From the NCBI RefSeq assembly GCF_005771435.1, contig NZ_VANI01000018.1:62001-126000 (forward strand): 64,000 bases of DNA, written 5' to 3'. Source of the stretch: Microbulbifer harenosus. GTDB taxonomy: Bacteria; Pseudomonadota; Gammaproteobacteria; Pseudomonadales; Cellvibrionaceae. The first letter of the stretch is position 1. Every line of letters begins with the position of its first letter. The notes under the pieces were generated by a model. The model made no database searches. It saw only the letters and a program-made list of their open reading frames with translations, and had not been told where the DNA came from. Positions 27,425-36,952 of the stretch are shown one piece after another. The translations under genes and the position numbers were made by a program.

Positions 27425-28324
27425 GTGAGTTTTGATCCAAACCGACGCACGCTGCTCCGCAACCTTGCCGCGGGCACATTGGGTGCTACCGCGATGAGCA
27501 CGCTGAGCGCGAACACCCTGGCGGGCCCCAAACTCCCGGAGCCCTTCACGTTAAAAGGCAATATTAACCACTCCGTCAGCCGCTGGACCTATGGCGACCT
27601 CTCCCTTGAGAAGCTATGCATGGTGATCAAGGACCTGGGCTTTGCCGCCATTGATCTCGTCGGCCCGAAGGATTGGGCTCTGCTCAAGCGCGAGGGCGTG
27701 GACTCCTCCATGTGTAATGGTGCGGAAATCAGCCTGGAGGATGGCTGGGGAGATAGCCGGTTTCACACTCAGCTGATCGACAACTACCGCAAGCATATCG
27801 ATCTGGTAGCCGATGCCGGCTACCGGAACCTGATCTGCTTCAGTGGCAACGCCCGCGGAATGGACCCGGAAACAGGGTTGAAGAACGCCACCGAGGGCCT
27901 CAAAAAAATCCTATCGCAAGCAGAAAAGCGCGGCGTCGTCCTGCAAATGGAACTGTTCAACAGCAAGATCGACCACCCCGACTACCTGTGTGACAACTCC
28001 GCCTGGGGAATAGAACTGTGTAAACGGCTGGACTCCCCCAATTTCAAACTCCTTTACGACATCTACCACATGCAGATCAGCGAAGGCGATATTATCCGCA
28101 CCATTCGCGACCACCATCAATACTTCGGCCACTATCACACCGCGGGCGTTCCCGGCCGCAACGAAATAGATGATACGCAGGAGCTCTACTACCCGGCCAT
28201 TGCCCGCGCGATCAAAGAGACCGGCTTTACCGGCTACATTGCCCAGGAATTTATTCCCACAAGAGGAAGTATCGAAGGGAATATAGAATCATTGAAATCG
28301 GCGATACGGATCTGTGACGTCTAG
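27425..28324 (+). CDS. Tat-exported hydroxypyruvate-isomerase-like TIM-barrel protein
   Basis: A 299-residue protein from GTG 27425. The N-terminal NRRTLLRNLAAGTLGATAMS is a twin-arginine signal with an Ala-rich core, so the folded protein is probably periplasmic. The TIM-barrel part has the Glu in VLQMELFNSKIDH, the Asp/His in LLYDIYHMQISEGD, the His in GHYHTAGVPGRNEID and the Glu in YIAQEFIPT as likely metal ligands. It resembles hydroxypyruvate isomerase, but an exported location next to a GMC oxidoreductase suggests action on oxidised glycosides. It begins six bases after the permease stop. Confidence 0.86.
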   Translation: MSFDPNRRTLLRNLAAGTLGATAMSTLSANTLAGPKLPEPFTLKGNINHSVSRWTYGDLSLEKLCMVIKDLGFAAIDLVGPKDWALLKREGVDSSMCNGAEISLEDGWGDSRFHTQLIDNYRKHIDLVADAGYRNLICFSGNARGMDPETGLKNATEGLKKILSQAEKRGVVLQMELFNSKIDHPDYLCDNSAWGIELCKRLDSPNFKLLYDIYHMQISEGDIIRTIRDHHQYFGHYHTAGVPGRNEIDDTQELYYPAIARAIKETGFTGYIAQEFIPTRGSIEGNIESLKSAIRICDV

Positions 28325-28450
28325 CTGGGAGGCTTGAGATACCTGACGCAGCAGATATTAAAAGCAAATCTGAAATTCGAGTTAACAGAGACTTTTTAGA
28401 ATACGGCAAACGATTCACTTCATAAATAATAATATACAAGAGGTATAACC

Positions 28451-30139
28451 ATGGCGATTGGTAATCATTACGATGCTATTGTTGTCGGCTCTGGCATCAG
28501 CGGTGGATGGGCCGCGAAAGAACTTACCGAAAAAGGGCTCAAAGTTCTGCTACTTGAACGCGGGCGCAATATCGAGCACATCAAAGATTATAAAAATGCG
28601 CTCAAGGAAGCCTGGGACTATCCACACAGGGATACACCAACCCAGAAGATGAAGGAAGATGAGCCGGTCCTGAAGCGCGAATATACGCTGAACGAATCCA
28701 CCGCCGGCATGTGGGCAAGCCACAAAGACTCCCCCTACGTGGAAGACAAGCGCTTCGACTGGTTTCGCGGTTACCATGTCGGTGGTCGGTCACTGCTGTG
28801 GGGACGCCAGAGTTACCGCTTCAACCAACTGGATTTTGAAGCCAACCTGCGCGAGGGCATCGCCGTCGACTGGCCCATTCGTTACAGCGACCTCGCGCCC
28901 TGGTATGACTATGTCGAGCGCTTTGCCGGCATCAGTGGCAATCGCGACGGCCTGGATGTACTACCGGACGGACAGTACCAGCCAGCATTCGAGATGAACT
29001 GCGTGGAAAAGGATGTAGCCGCGCGAATCCAGAAGGCCTTCAAGGGCCAGCGCCATCTGATTATGGGGCGCACTGCAAATATCACGCAGCCCAAAGCAGA
29101 ACAGGGCCGGGTAAACTGCCAGGCCCGGGCCAAGTGCTGGCTGGGTTGCCCCTTCGGCGGTTATTTCAGTACCCAATCCGCCACCCTGCCGGCGGCGATG
29201 AAAACCGGCAATCTTACCCTTCGCCCCTATTCCATCGTCACCCGCCTGCTCTACGACAAAGACAGGAAGCGCGCCAACGGTGTTGAAATTCTCGATGCGG
29301 AAACCAACCAGACGTACGAGTTCACCAGCAAAATCGTTTTCCTGAATGCCTCCAGCTTCAACTCCACCTGGGTGCTGATGAACTCGGCCACCGATATCTG
29401 GCCCGATGGCCTTGGCAGCAGCAGCGGCGAGCTCGGCCACAATGTAATGGACCACCACCTCAACGTGGGGGCCAGCGGCGATGTGGAGGGCTACCTGGAC
29501 GAATATTACTTCGGCCGCCGCCCCACCGGTTTCTATGTGCCGCGATTCCGCAACTGGAACGGCGACCAGCGCGATTACCTACGCGGCTTCGGTTACCAGG
29601 GGGGTGCCAGTCGACAGGGGTGGAGGAGAGACGTCGCGGAACTGAATATTGGCGCCGACCTCAAGAGTGCCCTGAGCGAGCCGGGAGGGTGGAGAATCGG
29701 CATGGGCGGCTTCGGCGAGATGCTGCCCCATCACGACAACCGGATATACCTGAATCGCGACGTCAAAGACAAGTGGGGCTTGCCGGTACTGGCGATGGAT
29801 GTGGAGATCCGCGAGAACGAGATCGCCATGCGCAAGGACATGATGCAGGACGCCGTGGAGATATTGGAAGCCGGTGGCGCAAAGAATGTACATGGATATT
29901 CTGGCGAATACGCACCGGGCAAAGGCATTCACGAGATGGGAACCGCGCGTATGGGGCGCGATCCAAAAACCTCTGTGCTCAACGGCCACAACCAGGTTTG
30001 GGACGCCCCTAACGTTTTCGTTACCGACGGCGCCTGTATGACATCTGCATCCTGTGTAAACCCCTCACTAACCTACATGGCGCTCACCGCCCGGGCCGCC
30101 AACCACGCAGTGGAAGAACTAAAGAAAGGTAACCTCTAG
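28451..30139 (+). CDS. GMC oxidoreductase, probable glycoside 3-dehydrogenase large subunit
   Basis: A 562-residue FAD protein. The N-terminal dinucleotide fold has AIVVGSGISGGWAAKELTE and a Glu in LLLERG. The middle has RGYHVGGRSLLWGRQSYRF and the Cys-containing CQARAKCWLGCPFGG. The C-terminal GMC_oxred_C domain has HEMGTARMG and VNPSLTYMALTARA, with catalytic His/Asn candidates. No export signal of its own; the next gene encodes a Tat-signal subunit, so hitchhiker export is likely, as in gluconate and glucoside dehydrogenases. GAGG precedes ATG 28451. It likely oxidises C3 of a glycoside and passes electrons to a cytochrome not found here. Confidence 0.9.
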   Translation: MAIGNHYDAIVVGSGISGGWAAKELTEKGLKVLLLERGRNIEHIKDYKNALKEAWDYPHRDTPTQKMKEDEPVLKREYTLNESTAGMWASHKDSPYVEDKRFDWFRGYHVGGRSLLWGRQSYRFNQLDFEANLREGIAVDWPIRYSDLAPWYDYVERFAGISGNRDGLDVLPDGQYQPAFEMNCVEKDVAARIQKAFKGQRHLIMGRTANITQPKAEQGRVNCQARAKCWLGCPFGGYFSTQSATLPAAMKTGNLTLRPYSIVTRLLYDKDRKRANGVEILDAETNQTYEFTSKIVFLNASSFNSTWVLMNSATDIWPDGLGSSSGELGHNVMDHHLNVGASGDVEGYLDEYYFGRRPTGFYVPRFRNWNGDQRDYLRGFGYQGGASRQGWRRDVAELNIGADLKSALSEPGGWRIGMGGFGEMLPHHDNRIYLNRDVKDKWGLPVLAMDVEIRENEIAMRKDMMQDAVEILEAGGAKNVHGYSGEYAPGKGIHEMGTARMGRDPKTSVLNGHNQVWDAPNVFVTDGACMTSASCVNPSLTYMALTARAANHAVEELKKGNL

Positions 30140-30141
30140 CC

Positions 30142-30699
30142 ATGAACAGACGCGAACTGATAAAAATGATCGCCGCCGCTACAGGCGCAGCCTTTGTTGG
30201 TGGAAATGTACTGCTGGCAGGCTGTACCCGCAGGGAGCCCGCTGAAGAATATCTTTTTAGCTCTACCGACATATTACTTCTGGATGAGGTTGCCGAAACC
30301 ATTATTCCGAGAACAGATACCCCCGGTGCAAAGGATGCGCAGGTAGGCCAGTTTATGACGGTTATGGTGAACGACTGCTATACCGCGGAAGATCAGCTCG
30401 TTTTTCATCGCGGTATTACCCAGCTACAGGACTTCAGCCGGGAATCCTATGGTGCCGCCTTTATGGAACTGACTCGGGAAGACAGGCACGACCTCCTCGC
30501 GCAACTGGACCGCGAGGCCCGGCTGCATAATGCGGGGCAGAATGGCCCGCACTACTTCACCATGATGAAGCAGCTCACCCTGTTCGGATTCTTCACTTCG
30601 AAGGTCGGCGCGACCGAAGTCCTTCGTTACACGGCTGTACCGGGCCGCTTTGATGGCTGTATACCTTATACCGAGGGTGATCGAGCTTGGGCGACCTGA
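30142..30699 (+). CDS. Gluconate 2-dehydrogenase subunit 3-family protein (Tat lipoprotein)
   Basis: A 185-residue partner subunit. The N-terminus, MNRRELIKMIAAATGAAFVG then LLAGC, combines a twin-arginine motif with a lipobox, so it should be exported folded and lipid-anchored. The rest matches the small subunit of FAD-linked membrane dehydrogenases (SSTDILLLDEVAETIIPRT, then the VNDCYT segment). It starts two bases after the GMC stop. Its role is to escort and anchor the GMC subunit. Confidence 0.9.
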   Translation: MNRRELIKMIAAATGAAFVGGNVLLAGCTRREPAEEYLFSSTDILLLDEVAETIIPRTDTPGAKDAQVGQFMTVMVNDCYTAEDQLVFHRGITQLQDFSRESYGAAFMELTREDRHDLLAQLDREARLHNAGQNGPHYFTMMKQLTLFGFFTSKVGATEVLRYTAVPGRFDGCIPYTEGDRAWAT

Positions 30700-30701
30700 C
30701 C

Positions 30702-31517
30702 ATGAAATACAATCAAATGACACAACGCATGCGCTCCATAGAAAATAATCGCCTCCCCACCTTCAGATCAACGGCCTTTGCCATGATCATTCCGTGTTTT
30801 TTCACGGTGTTATCCTGCACGGCGGAGACGACAGACAAAGCACTGGAGCCCTGGCAACTTGCCGAAAAATCTGAACAGTGGGAACCCGTACCTAAGGCAG
30901 TGGAAGCACCAGCAGACGCGCCACCCTCGGACGCTCTGGTATTGTTCGACGGTACCAATTTGTCGCAATGGGAATCCGCGAAAGGCGGCAAAGCCGAATG
31001 GGCCTTAGAGGAGGGAGTCCTGACCGTAGTGCCGGGAAAGGGTAACATTCGCACCAAGCGCGCATTCTGTGATGCGCAAGTACACCTCGAATGGCGCACT
31101 CCTGCCCAGTTCGGCGATCGCGATGGTCAACGGCGCAATAACAGCGGCGTCTTTTTGCAGGAGCGCTATGAAGTGCAGATCCTGGATTCCCACGCAAACC
31201 CGACCTACTCCAATGGCCAGGCCGCTTCGATTTACAAGCAGCACATTCCCTTGGTGAATGCTTCGCGGCCACCGGGCGAATGGCAGACTTACGATATCAT
31301 TTTCAAAGCGCCTCGATTTGAACACAAGAAGCTGGTCGAGCCGGCGACGATCACTGTTCTACACAATGGTGTGCTGGTGCAAAACCACAAGGAGATACTG
31401 GGTACAACCGTGTGGATAGGGGAACCTGAATATGAATTCCACGACTGCGCGCCTATCGCCCTACAAGACCACAACGATCCTGTGAGTTTCCGCAATATCT
31501 GGGTAAGAGAGTTGTGA
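30702..31517 (+). CDS. DUF1080 (3-keto-disaccharide hydrolase-type) lipoprotein
   Basis: About 271 residues from ATG 30702, two bases after the previous stop. The hydrophobic segment STAFAMIIPCFFTVLSC ends in a lipobox-like LSC. The DUF1080 concanavalin-like domain starts at LVLFDGTNLSQWES and includes ALEEGVLTVVPGKGNI, NNSGVFLQERYEVQILDS and PGEWQTYDIIFKAPRF. Characterised DUF1080 proteins hydrolyse 3-keto-disaccharides or hydrate the product of the lyase step. With the GMC and TIM-barrel proteins it completes a periplasmic oxidise-and-cleave set. Overlap with the previous frame and tight spacing support one operon. Confidence 0.9.
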   Translation: MKYNQMTQRMRSIENNRLPTFRSTAFAMIIPCFFTVLSCTAETTDKALEPWQLAEKSEQWEPVPKAVEAPADAPPSDALVLFDGTNLSQWESAKGGKAEWALEEGVLTVVPGKGNIRTKRAFCDAQVHLEWRTPAQFGDRDGQRRNNSGVFLQERYEVQILDSHANPTYSNGQAASIYKQHIPLVNASRPPGEWQTYDIIFKAPRFEHKKLVEPATITVLHNGVLVQNHKEILGTTVWIGEPEYEFHDCAPIALQDHNDPVSFRNIWVREL

Positions 31518-31669
31518 CTACAGATACCGCTCAATGAACTGGGCGGCCAGGGCCGTATGCGACAGTATGCGCACGGGGCGATTGGTTAGCCCGAGCGCGG
31601 GCGGCGGAGTACTGACCACCGCCCGCGCGGATGGATCTGCCGGGGCGGTGGCAGGTATACGAGCCTTAG

Positions 31670-33589
31670 TTAAAGTGCATCAATCGCAAACGGCAGTGCC
31701 GGAAGACTCGCGGAGTTGTACAGATTTACCTCCGGATAATCGGCCCAGGCATATTTGAGTGCTGTTGGCTTCTTCACATCATCATTCCAGACGATAACCG
31801 TATCGCCGGATATTTTCGCTTCTGCCCGGTGATATTTACCGGCACTATCCGCGAGAACAAATCCCTTGACGTTATCACCCTCGCTCACTTGCAATCCATC
31901 GCCGATATGGGCGAACTTTATGATCGCCTTATTGCCATTAAGCCGGTGAGAAATGTAGGTCGGGCCGCGGCTGAGAACGTCTTCGCCAAAGCTGACACGT
32001 TTGGCCTCTCCCCATAAACGTGCGGCTACATCCTGTTTGTTGCGCGGATGTATGTCGGTTGCATCGCCGATATCAATGGCGGTGGCCATGCCGGTTCCGG
32101 GTAAGCTTAGTGTACGGCTCTGCATATCCCGCAACAGCGCCCAGCTGCTGTCCGGCTGTGGATTTTGTGGCTGCATAAATGCGGCCAGCTGTACGAACAG
32201 AAATGGAATATCCCGCTGCCACTGATTGCGCCAGTCTCGAATCAGTGCACTGAACAGGTCGTGATACAGCGGCGCTTCGGCCACATTGGCCTCGCCCTGA
32301 TACCAGATAACCCCGCGCAGGCCATAGCTGCGGATGGGATAAATCATGCTGTTGTACAGGAACGTGGGCTTGTGTTCGTAACGGATGTGTTCAGGTATTG
32401 GCGGTTCCACATGGTTGCTGTAACGCCAGCCGCCGCTGAGATCCAGCTTGCGCTCGCCGAGCTGCAACCAGAGCTGGTCTGCGCGCCCTACATAGGGTTT
32501 ATTGTGCCAGCTGTTGCCAACCCGCAGGGCAATCAGATTGCGGCCTTTTTTCAGCAGTTCTGCGGGAATCGTGTAGTGGGCGTTCTGTGACCGCCAGTCT
32601 TCGACGGAAATCAACTGTTCATTGATCCAAACAAACGCTTCCTGCTGCAGATCTCCCAGTTCGAGAATCGCTGTTTCCGGCACCTTGTCGATGGTGAATT
32701 CCCGGCGCAACCAGGCGATATGCTCGAATTCCTGCGGCAGGGTCTGCGCGCTCCAGCCAGTGGTGGCAAATTCAAAGCGGTGGGCTCCGGATTCCAGCGC
32801 GTCTTCACGGCTGCTGAGTCGGTGCATTTTTTCCGCGGCATTCCTGTCGTTGAGGGCAAACTGCGCGGGCCAGTCAATGTCCGGCTGGTATAGCGCCTGG
32901 GTGCGTGCGCGGTAATCCGGCAGTGCCAGCAGCGCCGCCTTGCTCATCCAGGCTTCCGCCGGCGTGCCGCCCCAATTGTTGTCGATAATACCCACGGCAA
33001 CGTTTTTTTCGGTGTGGTTTTTAAGCGCAAACAGGTAGGCGACTGCGGAAAATTCAGCAGCATTTTCCGGCGTGGTCTTTTTCCAGGTGCCGCCACTCAG
33101 GTCTTTCTTGGGTGTTGGGGAGATTTCACTGGGTACATCGAAAAAACGGATCAGCGGAAAATTTGCCGCGTCGATAATCTTGTCGGAATCGTTGATCTCC
33201 CAGCTGAGCTTCCATTCCATATTCGATTGGCCGCCAGCGAGCCAGACATCGCCGAAGTAAACGTCGTGAATGACAGTTTCCCCATCGCCACTGAGTGTCA
33301 GGGTGTAGGGCCCGCCGGCCTTCTGAGGTGGGACAGATATTTTCCAGTTGCCGCTGTCATCACTGCGGTCGCTGTAGATATAGCTGCCAAACCTCAAAGA
33401 GATTGAAGTATTCGGCGCGGCGCTCCCCCAGATTGGGACATCCTGCCCTCGCTGCAGCACCATATGATCGGAGAAAATCCTGGCCGGTATTATCTCTGCA
33501 TGGGCCGACCACACAGTACCGGTCAACAAAAGGAAGAGTGCGATCCGCGCCTGCAATTTAATGTTGGTTGCGGCAAACATTCTGGCCAT
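31670..33589 (-). CDS. SASA/SGNH-type acetylesterase (sialate O-acetylesterase-like, CE20-like)
   Basis: About 639 residues from ATG 33589 (AGGA eight bases upstream). A signal peptide (LFLLLTGTVWSAHA) opens the protein. The SGNH motif GGQSNMEW holds the catalytic Ser. A beta-sandwich is inserted in the middle (about 245-385, with AWLRREFTIDKVP and WINEQL). The late block-V segment ATDIHPRNKQ holds the catalytic Asp-x-x-His. A similar layout is known for the xyloglucan acetylesterase of family CE20. Periplasmic removal of O-acetyl groups from xyloglucan or mannan is likely. It is transcribed toward the oxidised-sugar operon and away from it in control. Confidence 0.85.
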   Translation of the reverse strand: MARMFAATNIKLQARIALFLLLTGTVWSAHAEIIPARIFSDHMVLQRGQDVPIWGSAAPNTSISLRFGSYIYSDRSDDSGNWKISVPPQKAGGPYTLTLSGDGETVIHDVYFGDVWLAGGQSNMEWKLSWEINDSDKIIDAANFPLIRFFDVPSEISPTPKKDLSGGTWKKTTPENAAEFSAVAYLFALKNHTEKNVAVGIIDNNWGGTPAEAWMSKAALLALPDYRARTQALYQPDIDWPAQFALNDRNAAEKMHRLSSREDALESGAHRFEFATTGWSAQTLPQEFEHIAWLRREFTIDKVPETAILELGDLQQEAFVWINEQLISVEDWRSQNAHYTIPAELLKKGRNLIALRVGNSWHNKPYVGRADQLWLQLGERKLDLSGGWRYSNHVEPPIPEHIRYEHKPTFLYNSMIYPIRSYGLRGVIWYQGEANVAEAPLYHDLFSALIRDWRNQWQRDIPFLFVQLAAFMQPQNPQPDSSWALLRDMQSRTLSLPGTGMATAIDIGDATDIHPRNKQDVAARLWGEAKRVSFGEDVLSRGPTYISHRLNGNKAIIKFAHIGDGLQVSEGDNVKGFVLADSAGKYHRAEAKISGDTVIVWNDDVKKPTALKYAWADYPEVNLYNSASLPALPFAIDAL

Positions 33590-33679
33590 AGATCCAGTCC
33601 TGCTGAGTTTCGTTAGTTTATTGCCAGGGTATCCATGAAATACAAGAAGATCCACGCCTCTTCGTCGGTATTTCAAGGG

Positions 33680-33718
33680 CGGCAATCAAATAGTTCACGA
33701 TGAACTATTTGATTGCCG
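33680..33718. repeat. Perfect 18-base stem-loop between TonB receptor and acetylesterase
   Basis: Arms CGGCAATCAAATAGTTCA (33680-33697) and its exact complement (33701-33718) surround CGA. It lies 28 bases past the TonB receptor stop at 33747 on the minus strand. No T-run follows, so it may protect the receptor mRNA 3' end or limit read-through into the acetylesterase. Confidence 0.6.
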
Positions 33719-33746
33719 GGTGAATAGCATCCTCCTGACGATGTAA

Positions 33747-36700
33747 TTACATCCGCATACGCACTCCCAATGCCAGACGGCGCTCCTGCACATTGATTGA
33801 CCGCAGCTGGCTTTCGAACTGCGCGTAGTTGCGATAGTTGGTCTCGGTCAGATTGGTTCCCTGCAGATACACGGAAACGTTATCGAACAGATCGTAGTTG
33901 ATCGACGCATCCAGGTAACCCGCAGCTTCTGCCCAGTTGCCGAGACTGATAGGAGCCTCATTGGTGTTCAGGCCCGCCTCGCCCTGGAAGATGTCGCTGC
34001 GCCAGTTGTAGGCAAGCCGCGTGCTCAATCTATCGCCCTGATACCAGAGAATCATATTGGCCTGGTGCTTGGAATTGGAATTGAGCGGAAAGCTGTTGCC
34101 AACCAGGTCGACGCTGCCGGAATCGTTATCCGAATAGGTATAGTTTGCCTCGATGCCGGTATTCGCCAGCAGGCCCGGCAGCGATCGAAACGCCTGTTTG
34201 TAACCCACTTCGAATCCTTTGAGATCCGATGCGGGAACATTTTTTGTGGTCCAGATATTGGCGGTGCGCCGCACCACGCCATCGGAGTCCGGGTAGGCGC
34301 GCGCCTCCTGCAGCGTCTGGGTGGCACTTTCCACTTCGATCAGGAACAGGCCGAGACCGAGTATGCCGCCCTCGCCGAAGTACCACTCGGTGGAAACGTT
34401 GTAGTTGTTGGCGCGCCACGGCTTGACGTGGGGATTACCCTGATGGTTGCCCCCGCCGGGGCTGGTCACCATTTTGTACCTTTCACCATTCTCATCCACC
34501 TGATTGCCGTCCGGTGTGTAGACACGATACTCCTGATACCAGAGAGTCTCGCCCTCCCCCACGTTGACCAGATCGTTGCGCGACATGGTTTCGGCATAGC
34601 CGAAGCGGACAATCACATCTTCCCGCGGGAAGAAGTTGATATTCGCCGAAGGCAGCACATCGGTGAAGGAAGTCTTGGTGGTTTCAGTACCCAGGCTCTT
34701 GTACATGATCTGCCAGCCCTGCGGCTGACCGTAGGTGGCGGGATAGCCACCACCATAGTAGTTGCCCTCCTCCGGTACCGCCTGCTGATCGTACACGGCA
34801 TTCACCACTTCGCGCCGGGTTTCGACGACACGCAACCCCAGGTTGCCCTCAAACGGAATGCCGAACACACCACTTTCGTTGGCAAAATTCAGTTGCCCAT
34901 ACGCGGACGTCTCGTCCTCGGTGACAGAGTAGGCGCGCGAGGGGTCGACGAAGCGCTGCGCTCCCGGATAGAGAAAGTTCATAAAACCGTTAACGTCATC
35001 CAGCGCTTTGGGGTCAAGCGCCGCCACCCCATCGCCCCAGCCTTTGAAGGGGCCAAAGTCGTTGTAGGAAATCAACATATCGCGCAACGCATCGAACGGC
35101 TCGATACCCAGTTGTGCGTTGCCGGCGAAATCGTTCCAGTCCGGGTATTGCTGCCATACGAAGTCACCCGGCAGCGGCTGGTACCACAGTTCTTCCGGCA
35201 CGTTGGGGTCCGCCCAGGTGGAGTAGTAACCCGTCGGTGTCATATAAATAAAGCGCTGGCTCTCCACATCGCGGCGGCCGTGGCGCAGACCAAAATCGAC
35301 CGAAGTGAAGCTGGCGATATCGAACTGGTAGCTGCCGTCCGCGCGGAATACATCCAGTGTGGCTTCCTGTTCCGTGCCCTCGCCAAATCCCTGGAACAGA
35401 TTCAGCCGGTCTGTGCCGGAGAGATCTTCGTCAAACAGGAAGGAGGGATATTCATCGCGGAAATCCACGGTGACCCAGAAGGGTTCCACCGGATCGTCCA
35501 TGCCATCGCCATCCTCATCCACCCAGTACCACTCCGGGGTCCCCTGCTGGAAAACGGCTTTTTCATAGGTTTTTTCCGCCTTGCCGCGCACGTAGCGCAG
35601 GGAGCCGGTGAAGGGGCCGCCGTTGTCGAACTTCAATTCGATATTCGCGTTGAGCGCATCGGTATGATTCTGAATACTCTGGGTCGTGGCCTGGAAATCC
35701 GGTGCCTCCACCACGGCAACCTGTAGCGAGTTGATGACCCGCTCGGGTGTGTCTCCCTCCGCCGGCAGAACCACTTCCCGGCTGGTGATGGTTCCCGGGC
35801 GCAACACATCGTAATTGTCGCTGTTCATGCCGTTGAAGTTGGTTTCTACACCGCGGTCAAACTGATCCATCTTGGTGTAGAACACATCGGCACTGAGTTC
35901 GAGACTCGGAGAAATATCGAACTGGAAGGAGCCCGCGTAACCTTCGCGCTCCCGCTCCATCACATAGGCGTTTACCCCGTAGCCCCCCGGTACCAGGTAG
36001 CGGTCGTTGAGATCGCCGTTCCCATTCAGGTCCAGCGGATCGCCACCGGCGTTGACAAAACCAAGGCGCATATCCTCCCAGATCTGGTAGTTGGCGGAAT
36101 TGCTGTTGGACTTGAACGCGCCCAGGGTGAAGCCGAAGCGCTCACCATTGAAGCCGACAAAGGTATCGGCGCTGTAGTTATCGTCTTCGGTGATGGAACC
36201 CTGGGAACCTTCGACATTCATCGCACCGGTCCAGCCCGACTCCAGATCCCGCGGGTTGCGGGTTTTCAAATCCACTACCCCGGAAATACCGCCGGCGGAC
36301 AGCGCTGCGCCCTGCGATTTGTACACATCCACTCCGGAAATCATGGAGGCGGGAATATCGGAGTAATTGGCCCCGACATCGGTTATGGTCCAGGGGCTCA
36401 GGAATTGTTCGCCATTCAGGGTGGTTAGAACCTGCAGCATACCGCGCACGTTGAGGCTGGTGCCCTCACCGGCAGTGCGCTGGATCTGCACCCCAGTTAC
36501 CCGTTGCAGCGAGTCGGCGATGGTAACGTCAGGCAGTTTGCCGATATCTTCGGCGACAATGGAATCGACGATCACTTCCGAGTTGCGTTTGACATCCACG
36601 GACTGTCTCTGTGAAGCGCGGATACCGGTCACTTCGATCTGTTCCATCGCCTCTCCGACCTCGGCTTCTGAGCGGCCATCGGATTCCTGGGCACCTGCCG

Positions 36701-36773
36701 GTACTACCGCTACCCCAAGAGACAGTGCGGCCACCCAAACGGATAGCGGATTTCTGGTCAATTTATTCTTCAT
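33747..36773 (-). CDS. TonB-dependent receptor, mannan locus copy 1
   Basis: A 1008-residue receptor. The signal peptide ends near VPAGAQ (about 28). EQIEVTGIRASQRQSVDVKR leads into the plug domain (IVAEDIGKLPDVTIADSLQ, then VTGVQIQRTAGEG). A 22-strand barrel follows, and the last residues are RLALGVRMRM. Such receptors normally end in an aromatic residue, so the terminal Met is unusual. The start ATG 36773 follows GAGAG. Two adjacent mannan-type operators lie about 180 bases upstream, so mannan-derived oligosaccharides are the likely ligand. It is closely related to the receptor at 42165-45068. Confidence 0.93.
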   Translation of the reverse strand: MKNKLTRNPLSVWVAALSLGVAVVPAGAQESDGRSEAEVGEAMEQIEVTGIRASQRQSVDVKRNSEVIVDSIVAEDIGKLPDVTIADSLQRVTGVQIQRTAGEGTSLNVRGMLQVLTTLNGEQFLSPWTITDVGANYSDIPASMISGVDVYKSQGAALSAGGISGVVDLKTRNPRDLESGWTGAMNVEGSQGSITEDDNYSADTFVGFNGERFGFTLGAFKSNSNSANYQIWEDMRLGFVNAGGDPLDLNGNGDLNDRYLVPGGYGVNAYVMEREREGYAGSFQFDISPSLELSADVFYTKMDQFDRGVETNFNGMNSDNYDVLRPGTITSREVVLPAEGDTPERVINSLQVAVVEAPDFQATTQSIQNHTDALNANIELKFDNGGPFTGSLRYVRGKAEKTYEKAVFQQGTPEWYWVDEDGDGMDDPVEPFWVTVDFRDEYPSFLFDEDLSGTDRLNLFQGFGEGTEQEATLDVFRADGSYQFDIASFTSVDFGLRHGRRDVESQRFIYMTPTGYYSTWADPNVPEELWYQPLPGDFVWQQYPDWNDFAGNAQLGIEPFDALRDMLISYNDFGPFKGWGDGVAALDPKALDDVNGFMNFLYPGAQRFVDPSRAYSVTEDETSAYGQLNFANESGVFGIPFEGNLGLRVVETRREVVNAVYDQQAVPEEGNYYGGGYPATYGQPQGWQIMYKSLGTETTKTSFTDVLPSANINFFPREDVIVRFGYAETMSRNDLVNVGEGETLWYQEYRVYTPDGNQVDENGERYKMVTSPGGGNHQGNPHVKPWRANNYNVSTEWYFGEGGILGLGLFLIEVESATQTLQEARAYPDSDGVVRRTANIWTTKNVPASDLKGFEVGYKQAFRSLPGLLANTGIEANYTYSDNDSGSVDLVGNSFPLNSNSKHQANMILWYQGDRLSTRLAYNWRSDIFQGEAGLNTNEAPISLGNWAEAAGYLDASINYDLFDNVSVYLQGTNLTETNYRNYAQFESQLRSINVQERRLALGVRMRM

Positions 36774-36952
36774 TATTTTCTCTCTATCTTCGCTAATTTA
36801 CTGGTTATGGTTTTATCGAAATTAGGGCACGAGCCAACCGCGGGCCACTGTGGACACTCGCGGTTCTGAAGCGTTTCCGGGCGGATACATCGAGGCACTT
36901 TGCTTATCTTTATATCGTCCCCGGCGCTACTTAATCACAAACTGCGCCTTTG

